A stretch of 64,000 nt of DNA from Phycisphaerales bacterium UBA3190 (GTDB lineage Bacteria > Planctomycetota > Phycisphaerae > Phycisphaerales > UBA1924), in contig DEXG01000023.1 in NCBI GenBank assembly GCA_002364005.1, forward strand, positions 90,346 to 154,345, written 5' to 3'. Shown one piece after another: positions 36,497 to 43,870 of this stretch. The notes under the pieces were generated by a model, which was not told the DNA's origin, made no database searches, and saw only the letters and a program-made list of their open reading frames with translations. The translations under genes and the position numbers were made by a program. Every line of letters begins with the position of its first letter. The stretch's first letter is position 1.

Positions 36497-36795
36497 GTGC
36501 AGTTTCAGTCTATCGATTCGGGTTCATCCAAGCAACAATCAAGAAGGCGAAAGTATTTCCAAAAAAATATTTCACCCGAGTTACGGAGGTAAACATGTGA
36601 CAACTTTCGCGCGTGCGATATATATAGTAGCGAGGTTATCGGCGCGGTGGTCTATCGCGGTCATCTCTTCTTGAGTTGTGGCCAAAATCTGCCAGGCAGG
36701 GGCTTGAGTCACGAAACCAAATCTGTAGAGTGGTAGGGGGTATTTCTCGGGATCGACACCCAATATCCTTCACTTTGGCCTCGTGGAGCAGCGTC

Positions 36796-38964
36796 ATGAA
36801 TCTTTTGCTTTGTCAAGTTACCCTGTTCGCGGGGTTGGTCGGGTTGCCTACATCTGCCGACGCACAGACTTCCCGTTCACCCGCAAACCCGGATGCGTTG
36901 ACAACGACCAAGATGCGTCCGCTCGAGCATCAATCCGCAGCGGTCCGACGCGATCTCGCAGAGCAGCTTGGGATCGAGCATTCTGTTGCGCGGATGTGGA
37001 GCGAGTTGTTGCTCGATTCGATTCGACGCGACTTTGCTCGCCCGACGATCCATTCGCGCAACCTGTATCACACATCCGCAGCGATGTGGGACGCGTGGGC
37101 AGCGTTCGAGCCCGGGACGGATCAGGTGTTCCATAACGAAACAATGATCGCTGACGATGTGCAGCTCGCTAGAGAGGAAGCAATCAGTTATGCGATGTAT
37201 CGCATCCTTCGTCATCGTTTCGCGCTCTCCCCAGCCGCCATCGAGATGTACCCTGAGTATGACATGCTCATGGGCGAGTTAGGGTACGACATCTCCATCA
37301 CGGACACTGCTGGAGATACCCCAGCGGCCCTGGGGAATCGCATCGCAGAATCGGTCATCCAGTTTGGTCTTACGGACGGGTCGAACGAGCAGCTCGATTA
37401 CGCGAACCTGTACTACGAGCCAATCAATCCACCGTTGCTACCGGACTTCCCGGGCAACCCGGACATGCTCGATCCGAACCGTTGGCAGCCGCTTGCACTC
37501 GAGTTCTTCGTGGATCAATCGGGCAACCCGATCCCAACAGGGTACCCGGACTTCCTGAGCCCGGAATGGGGCGAAGTGACCCCGTTCGCGATGGACCAAG
37601 ACGATGTGCAGATCAAGCAGCGTGACGGGTTCACCTGGCAAATCTGGCACGACCCGGGAGATCCGCCATACATTAACGGCGAACCCGCAGAAGACCTGCG
37701 TTACAAGTGGGGATACGAAGTGGTCGTTACCTGGTCTTCACACCTCGATCCCGCGACGGGGACCATGATTGACATCTCTCCCGCGACATTCGGGAACGCG
37801 CCTCTTCCATTGATCGCGGAGGAGACGGACTTCTATGACAAGCTCAACGGTGGTGATTGGGGTGAGGGGTACGATGTGAACCCGAGCACCGGGTTGCCTT
37901 ACGAGCCCCAGATGGTGCCCTTGGGTGATTATGCGCGTGTGCTCGCGGAGTTCTGGGCGGATGGTCCGGATTCAGAGACACCTCCGGGGCATTGGTTCTC
38001 GGTGCTTCATTATGTCACCGATCACCCGGAGCACAACGGGCAGTTCATGGGACAAGGCCCAGTCCTCGATCCGCTCGAGTACGACGTGAAGTCATACCTT
38101 GCGCTCGGTGGTGGGATGCACGACAGCGCGATTTCTGCGTGGTCCGTGAAGGGGTACTACGACTATCCTCGCCCGGTTTCTTCCATCCGGTACATGTGCG
38201 ATCGTGGTCAATGCTCTGATCCGAATATGCCGAGTTTCCACCCAGAGGGGATCAACCTCATCCCTGATTACATCGAAGTGGTGACAACTGAGACTACCGC
38301 ACCAGGTGAGCGTCACGCACACCTTGCTGGTAGCGAGGGCAAGATCGCGGTCAAGGCTTGGAAGGGTCCTGACTTCATCAACGACCCTGATACAGATGTC
38401 GCCGGTGTAGGGTGGATCCTCGCTGATAACTGGTGGCCTTACCAGCGTCCAAGTTTCGTCAGTCCCCCGTTTGCGGGTTATGTCTCAGGGCACTCGGTGT
38501 TCTCTCGCGCCGCAGCGGAAATCATGTCTATGTTGACTGGGAGCGAATACTTCCCAGGCGGTATGGGTGAGTTCGAAGCGCCCATGAATGAGTTTCTCGT
38601 CTTTGAGGACGGCCCATCCATGGACATCACCCTGCAATGGGCGAAGTACGCGGACGCGTCCGATCAAACATCCCTCTCGCGTATCTGGGGGGGGATCCAC
38701 CCGCCTGCGGATGATCTCCCCGGTCGGTATATGGGTCTCGATATTGGTCCCGAAGCGTTCACAGAAGCACGTCGGTACTACAACGGGCTCAAGTCCTGTC
38801 CCGCTGATTTTATGCCCGACAGCACTTTGAACTTCTACGATGTCAGCGGGTTCATTGTAAGGTACCTAGCAGGTGATTTGCTCGCCGACATGAATGGCGA
38901 TCTTCATCTCGACGCGATGGATGTGATGGACTTCCTCAACTCATATTCTGATGGCTGTCCATAA
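36796..38964 (+). CDS. Secreted vanadium-haloperoxidase-like (PAP2 superfamily) protein with GC-type dockerin-like tail
   Basis: 722 aa from ATG 36796 (GGAG upstream). Signal peptide ends at ADAQ. The all-helical body has acid-phosphatase-like motifs spread over the C-terminal half: RPVSSIRYM, GYVSGHSVFSRAAAE and GGIHPPADD, matching the R / GHS / H pockets that hold vanadate or phosphate. The last about 60 residues begin CPADFM and end DGCP with two FYDVSGF/AMDVMDF repeats. This is the GC-type dockerin-like tail of Phycisphaerae exported proteins. It may be a haloperoxidase; activity is not provable by eye. It is unlike the metal cargo around it. Confidence 0.82.
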   Translation: MNLLLCQVTLFAGLVGLPTSADAQTSRSPANPDALTTTKMRPLEHQSAAVRRDLAEQLGIEHSVARMWSELLLDSIRRDFARPTIHSRNLYHTSAAMWDAWAAFEPGTDQVFHNETMIADDVQLAREEAISYAMYRILRHRFALSPAAIEMYPEYDMLMGELGYDISITDTAGDTPAALGNRIAESVIQFGLTDGSNEQLDYANLYYEPINPPLLPDFPGNPDMLDPNRWQPLALEFFVDQSGNPIPTGYPDFLSPEWGEVTPFAMDQDDVQIKQRDGFTWQIWHDPGDPPYINGEPAEDLRYKWGYEVVVTWSSHLDPATGTMIDISPATFGNAPLPLIAEETDFYDKLNGGDWGEGYDVNPSTGLPYEPQMVPLGDYARVLAEFWADGPDSETPPGHWFSVLHYVTDHPEHNGQFMGQGPVLDPLEYDVKSYLALGGGMHDSAISAWSVKGYYDYPRPVSSIRYMCDRGQCSDPNMPSFHPEGINLIPDYIEVVTTETTAPGERHAHLAGSEGKIAVKAWKGPDFINDPDTDVAGVGWILADNWWPYQRPSFVSPPFAGYVSGHSVFSRAAAEIMSMLTGSEYFPGGMGEFEAPMNEFLVFEDGPSMDITLQWAKYADASDQTSLSRIWGGIHPPADDLPGRYMGLDIGPEAFTEARRYYNGLKSCPADFMPDSTLNFYDVSGFIVRYLAGDLLADMNGDLHLDAMDVMDFLNSYSDGCP

Positions 38965-39525
38965 AGCGACTTAATGACTTAGACATGCGCCTTTACGAGT
39001 GTTCCGAGATATATGCTCTAATTTCGTGACCATGCAGTCGTACAGGCTCGCTTGGCCACATGCTAAGAATGTTATATTTTCAGCACAGTTGAGTTTAGCC
39101 AGGCAGAATCGATTCAGGAGGGCGTCTGCGAGCAGGAGCTTTATGTCGAACGAGCAGTTTCAATTCCTTTTTGAGATTCGATGTCTCAATCCATGCTCCT
39201 TTAGGATGTTGCGTATTGGTGCCACTTGAAATAGACTGGTGCCATATCGACGAGTACCACAAGGGCGTTGATGTAGAAGCAACGGGCGGACTTTCCATGA
39301 ACGTCGGTTAACCCCTATGAATTTCGTAGGCTCTTAAATTGCGTGCTACAAACATCATCTGCTATCACGCATTTTGAACGACGCTGTGCCGCCCCAGCAC
39401 AATGAGCATCTGCGAAGTAACGCGGATTCCATGGTGGACACTCACTGCACACTAGAATTGCAATTTCGCGACTATGTAATACAAAATGAACTCAGAAACA
39501 TCGTCAGTATGTTGTTCGACCCTGC
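38965..39525. other. Gene-free stretch before right arm of element B
   Basis: About 560 bp, visibly more AT-rich than the coding parts. The short ORF at 38999-39229 has no ribosome site and no recognisable sequence. I saw no clear RNA gene or repeat here. Confidence 0.5.
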
Positions 39526-39693
39526 CAAACTGTCATTGACGGCGCGTTCACATCCTGATGTAGTGCAGAACCCCGCAACAAAGCCCTCAATCGAGCCCTC
39601 GGGCCATGCGATCGCTCCCAAGTCATTGTCGCGGATCGAGTTGGGACGACCTGGGACCAATTGGGACATGCCAACATTCAGCGTTTTCCTTTG
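39526..39693 (+). repeat. Right (P-type) arm of element B
   Basis: Homologous to 16033-16200 throughout. TGTAGTGC lies at 39559-39566, again exactly 127 nt before the core. Confidence 0.8.
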
Positions 39694-39738
39694 TTCCCAA
39701 GCTGAATGTCGTCGGTTCGATCCCGATCACCCGCTTTC
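39694..39738 (+). repeat. att core copy 3 (junction of elements B and C)
   Basis: The third identical 45-bp tRNA-Gly 3' part. The bases before it (CTTTG) do not form the anticodon stem, so no tRNA is encoded here. Confidence 0.92.
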
Positions 39739-39846
39739 ACAAGTCTCGCTTAAACAAGTGTTTATGCGAGGCTTGTTCTTTTTGCACTACACCTGGCCGC
39801 ACTACAAATGGCCCTTTGTAGTGCAAATTCGTCCCAAATGTAGTGC
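39739..39846 (+). promoter_or_regulatory. Left (P'-type) arm of element C
   Basis: A terminator-like hairpin (39741-39782) is followed by GCACTAC (39784), GCACTACA (39799), TGTAGTGC (39817) and TGTAGTGC (39839). It is closest to the element A arm. Its presence here argues that a third element starts at this point and that this is not the original chromosomal flank. Confidence 0.7.
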
Positions 39847-39969
39847 GGCCCTGACCTCATCCCAGTCGGGCGTCCCCCTGGCCAACTCCGTGACGATGGT
39901 GACGACACGATGTCAGACCATCGTGCCAGGTCTCCAGCAACTGGTAGCAATCTACACTATCATGTGTGC

Positions 39970-40206
39970 ATGACCAACGCTTCGACTGGATCCAGGGATG
40001 TTCCGGACCCGCCGCAGGTGATGACGATTGACGACTTGGCGTCGTATCTCCAAGTCGCCAAGTCAACGCTCTACAAACTTGCCCAAGAGGGCAAGGTGCC
40101 TGGGCAGAAGGTTGGGAAGCATTGGCGATTCAAGAAGGATGCCATCGACCGCTGGCTGGAGCATCGAGACGAAGGAAGAGGTGTTGACGTGGAGGACAGC
40201 AAATGA
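39970..40206 (+). CDS. Excisionase-like helix-turn-helix protein
   Basis: 78 aa from ATG 39970; ATG 40021 is an alternative. The core MTIDDLASYLQVAKSTLYKLAQEGKVPGQKVGKHWRFKKDAIDRWL is the HTH_17/excisionase form of the MerR-like winged helix. First gene inside the left end of element C, so it could be the recombination directionality factor. It could instead regulate the operon that follows, which it overlaps by 4 bp (ATGA). Confidence 0.78.
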   Translation: MTNASTGSRDVPDPPQVMTIDDLASYLQVAKSTLYKLAQEGKVPGQKVGKHWRFKKDAIDRWLEHRDEGRGVDVEDSK

Positions 40207-43200
40207 TCGTCACAGTTCGAGACGCCTGCGTTCTCCAGGACAATGCCCTTGACCTGCGTGTGAGCGACCAAGTCGAGCAGCTCGACGAGCTCATCACGGC
40301 TGAGGGCGATGGCCGGGCCTACTTCGAGAAGACGCACGTTACTGCGGGCATGGACGAGCTGATTCGCGAGGGCATCAAGAGACTCGCTGGCAAGTCCAAC
40401 AACGCGATCTTCCACCTCAAGCAGGCGATGGGCGGCGGTAAGACGCACTTGCTTGTCGGCTTTGGTCTTTTGGCGAAGCACAAGTCACTGCGAGAGTCTC
40501 ATTTCGGCGAGGTCCCGCACGTTGACGGCTTCGCGACGGTTCGCATTGCGGCCTTCAATGGTCGCAATCAGCCGTCTTCGTTTCTTTGGGGCGATATCGC
40601 CCAGCAACTTGGTCGTCCTGACCTCTTCAAACCCTTCTGGGAGGGCGGGCCGAAGGCCCCGGACGAACGGGATTGGCTGAGCCTCTTCGAGAGCCCGGAG
40701 CCCACGCTCATTCTGCTCGACGAACTTCCTCCATACTTCCACTACTACGGCACACAGGCCGTTGGTGCCGGAACCGTAGCAGACATCGCAACACGTGCGT
40801 TCGCCAATATGCTGTCTGCAGCCGGCAAGAAATCCAATGTCTGTGTAGTGATATCCGACCTTGCGGCGAGCTATGACACCGGCAGCAAGCTGATCAACCG
40901 AGCCCTTGGGGACGCCAAGCAGGAGCTTGGCAGACAAGAGCACACCATCACGCCGGTCGACCTCGAAGGCAACGAAGTCTACGACATCCTTCGTAAGCGA
41001 CTGTTCAAGTCGCTGCCATCCGACGACCAGATCGATGAAACGGCCCAGCAGTTTGCGAAGGCACTCGCCGAGGCAAAGAAGGCGAAGATCGCGAGCCGAT
41101 CTGCAGAGGCGGTCGCCGACGAGATTGCCAAGACATACCCGTTTCACCCGCAGTTCAAGAACATCGTCGCACTGTTCAAAGAGAACGAGACGTACAAGCA
41201 GACACGCGGCCTTATGGAGCTCGTGTCTCGCCTCTTAAAGTCGGTCTGGAATCGACCGGCGAATGATGTCTACCTCATCGGTCCGCAGCACTTCGATATG
41301 GCGTTGCCCGAAGTGCGAGAGAAGCTCGCCGATATCTCGGGGATGCGAGATGTCATCGCAAAGGATCTGTGGGACAGTAACTTTTCTGCCCACGCTCAGA
41401 TCATCGACCAGGACCGTGGTCAGGGAAAAACTGAAGCTGCGCAGGTCGGTGCTCTACTGATCACCGCCAGCCTTTCGAACGCGGTCAACTCGGTGAAGGG
41501 GCTCACGCGAGAGGAAATGGTCGAGTGCCTTGTTGCTCCTCTTACGGACCCGTCGGAGTACCTCGACGCATTTGACGAGCTTGACGCACGGGCGTGGTAC
41601 TTACACCACACTCCGGAAGGTCGCCATTACTTCGACCGGCAGGAGAACCTCACCAAACTGCTCCAGAATCTCGCCGAGAAAGCCCCGCAGAACAAGATTG
41701 ACGAGCTCATTCGGGATCGGTTGAAGAGCATGTACAAGGCCAGCCGCAAGGTGGCCTACAGCGAAGTGATCCCTCTACCAGAGCTCGACGAAATCGCCGA
41801 ACGAGTCCGGAAGCAACGTGTGTTGGTCATCCACGACCCCGACTCGAAGATGCCGCCCGAGGAGGTCGCTCGCTTCTTCAACGATATTCTCCAAAAGAAC
41901 AATCTACTTGTTCTGACAGGAACGCAGTCGAAGATGGCTTCGTTGGAGCAAGCGGCCCGAAACTTGTTCGCCGCTCTCCAAGCCGATGGCCGTATTCCCA
42001 AGGGGCATCCACAACGGGAAGAGTTGGAGAGCAAGACTGCCTCTTACGAGCAGGCATTCAACGGGACGATTCGGGCGATCTTCGACCAACTCCTGATCCC
42101 GTTTCATCGACAGGGTGGACAGCCTCAGCTTCGCTCGAAGCCGCTGGACCAGACGCATAGCCACAATGAGCCGTTCGATGGCGAGAAGCTCATCGAGCAG
42201 ACGCTCCAGAGCGACCCGAAGAAGCTCTACCTGGATATCGAGAAAGACTTTGATGGTCTTCGCGATAAGGCCCAGGACCTGCTTTGGCCAGCCAACCAGG
42301 ACGAAGCTCGCTGGAGCGATATGACGGACCGCATGGCCGAACAGGCAGGCATGCCGTGGCTGCCACCAAAGGGTCTCGAACAGCTCAAGGAGATCGGCTG
42401 CAGCCGAGGGCTCTGGGAAGACCTTGGCAACGGCTATGTGAGTAAGAAGCCCAAGCAGAAGAAGGCGACAGTCCAGGTCCTTGTTGAGTCCGGTCCGGAT
42501 GACGAAGGAAACGTCCGACTGCGTGTCACCCCAATGCACGCTGGGAGCAATCCGCGGATTCACTACGCCGAGAATGCCGCAGCCACTGATGCCAGTCCAC
42601 GGCTCGATGATGACCAGCTCACGACGAAGGCCCTTCGTGTGCAGTTCCTTGCCGTTGATCCTTCCGGCCAACACGAGAGTGACACACCGACCACCTGGAA
42701 GAACCAGCTCAAGCTCCGATGCGAACTCATCGAGGAGTCAGACCCTCGCCGTGTCCGGCTACTTGTTGTGCCATCGGGCGAGATCCGTTTCACGCTCGAT
42801 GGAAGCGAGCCACGGAATGGCACGCCGTACAAGGAGCTCATCGAGATTGGCTCCAACGAAGTCCGCATCCTCGCGTTCGCCGAGGCGGATGGCCTGGAGA
42901 CGAAGGAGTCGTTTCAGTTCGCCGCAAAGGGCGAGACCAAGGTCAAGATCGACCCGAGCAAGCCGGCACACATCCAATCGGCCAAGGGTGGTGGCAAGAA
43001 GCTCGATTCTCGTGCAACGACTTTCACGGGTCTGCACGATGCGAAGGAACGAAAGGTCACCTTTGAGAACGTCGTGATGACGATCGGAGAAGGAAACAAA
43101 GGCGTTCAGGTCGTCTTCGGCGAAATCACGGTGAAGCCGGAGTACCTCCAGGCTGTCCTCGAATCTGCCTTGGAGGAGTTCCCGCCAGAGACCCCTGTGA

Positions 43201-43304
43201 CGATGTCGTTCCGGAAAGCCCACTTCTCCAGTGGACACGACCTGGAGGCGTTCGCGAAAGCGGTGGGCATCGAGTTGGCACAAGGCGAGGTAGTCCAAGA
43301 GTGA
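40203..43304 (+). CDS. DUF499-type large ATPase of a putative anti-phage operon
   Basis: 1033 aa. P-loop AMGGGKTH at 75-82 and Walker B TLILLDELPPYF at 168-179 mark an AAA-like ATPase of the DUF499 (COG1483) group. The long middle is helical. The C-terminal part has a chitobiase-like beta segment (IRFTLDGSEPRNGTPYKELIEI). This family recurs with DUF1156 methylases, DUF3780 and an SNF2 helicase in predicted defence loci. Here all four are present in tight order. Its start overlaps the HTH gene. Confidence 0.88.
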   Translation: MIVTVRDACVLQDNALDLRVSDQVEQLDELITAEGDGRAYFEKTHVTAGMDELIREGIKRLAGKSNNAIFHLKQAMGGGKTHLLVGFGLLAKHKSLRESHFGEVPHVDGFATVRIAAFNGRNQPSSFLWGDIAQQLGRPDLFKPFWEGGPKAPDERDWLSLFESPEPTLILLDELPPYFHYYGTQAVGAGTVADIATRAFANMLSAAGKKSNVCVVISDLAASYDTGSKLINRALGDAKQELGRQEHTITPVDLEGNEVYDILRKRLFKSLPSDDQIDETAQQFAKALAEAKKAKIASRSAEAVADEIAKTYPFHPQFKNIVALFKENETYKQTRGLMELVSRLLKSVWNRPANDVYLIGPQHFDMALPEVREKLADISGMRDVIAKDLWDSNFSAHAQIIDQDRGQGKTEAAQVGALLITASLSNAVNSVKGLTREEMVECLVAPLTDPSEYLDAFDELDARAWYLHHTPEGRHYFDRQENLTKLLQNLAEKAPQNKIDELIRDRLKSMYKASRKVAYSEVIPLPELDEIAERVRKQRVLVIHDPDSKMPPEEVARFFNDILQKNNLLVLTGTQSKMASLEQAARNLFAALQADGRIPKGHPQREELESKTASYEQAFNGTIRAIFDQLLIPFHRQGGQPQLRSKPLDQTHSHNEPFDGEKLIEQTLQSDPKKLYLDIEKDFDGLRDKAQDLLWPANQDEARWSDMTDRMAEQAGMPWLPPKGLEQLKEIGCSRGLWEDLGNGYVSKKPKQKKATVQVLVESGPDDEGNVRLRVTPMHAGSNPRIHYAENAAATDASPRLDDDQLTTKALRVQFLAVDPSGQHESDTPTTWKNQLKLRCELIEESDPRRVRLLVVPSGEIRFTLDGSEPRNGTPYKELIEIGSNEVRILAFAEADGLETKESFQFAAKGETKVKIDPSKPAHIQSAKGGGKKLDSRATTFTGLHDAKERKVTFENVVMTIGEGNKGVQVVFGEITVKPEYLQAVLESALEEFPPETPVTMSFRKAHFSSGHDLEAFAKAVGIELAQGEVVQE

Positions 43305-43870
43305 TGTCAGCCACGCCGCTCAAGATGATTGACTTTGGTGCTCCCGACATCGTGGGAGCCCACGTGTTCCGCGTCGAGATCCCGCGGGCACGCAACGATG
43401 CCGTGGTCATCACTGAGCAGTATGGCTATCGGGGCGGTCATGGCGGCGTACCCGAAGAGGAACCACGCGTGCGGCTCAACCGCCATGTCTGGAGTGGAAT
43501 CCGCGATGCCGCCAAGCGGGAGTTTAACACACGCCTGAAAGCAACCAAGTTGCCTGCGGGCCGGTGGAGTGTCGGAGACAACCTCGTCGATCGCATCCTC
43601 GGCAAGGAGCTATGCGTGCTGGCTTGGGCGGCCGAGGAAGCCACGGATGATGTGCTTCCGATCGTCTGCACGCGGTGGTCCGCTCTCCGGCCGGAAGAGC
43701 GGTGGTGGCTGTTCTCGATGACTTCGGCGGAAGCCGGACTTCCAGAAGACCGTGGCCGCGGCTGGCGGAAGGCACTTCGTAGTGCCCTCTGTGATGGCGA
43801 GAAGAGTGCTCCGCGGCCACGACCCGTTGAATCGCGAACGGGTCCACATCTCTTTGGAGACCTGCAATGA
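43304..43870 (+). CDS. DUF3780-like component of the anti-phage operon
   Basis: 188 aa from ATG 43304; the ATG shares its A with the DUF499 stop, and a GTG at 43301 is also in frame. The length, the start with IDFGAPDIVGAHVFRVEIPRARNDAVVITEQYG, and RPEERWWLFSMT match the DUF3780 family as I know it. Function unknown. It overlaps the next gene by 4 bp (ATGA). Confidence 0.8.
   Translation: MSATPLKMIDFGAPDIVGAHVFRVEIPRARNDAVVITEQYGYRGGHGGVPEEEPRVRLNRHVWSGIRDAAKREFNTRLKATKLPAGRWSVGDNLVDRILGKELCVLAWAAEEATDDVLPIVCTRWSALRPEERWWLFSMTSAEAGLPEDRGRGWRKALRSALCDGEKSAPRPRPVESRTGPHLFGDLQ

Noticed and set aside
38999..39229. Short ORF between haloperoxidase and att copy 3
   Set aside because: No ribosome site, no recognisable sequence, and AT-rich intergenic context.
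39374..39973. 199-aa ORF spanning att copy 3
   Set aside because: It runs through the right arm, the half-tRNA and the left arm of two elements; its openness is chance.
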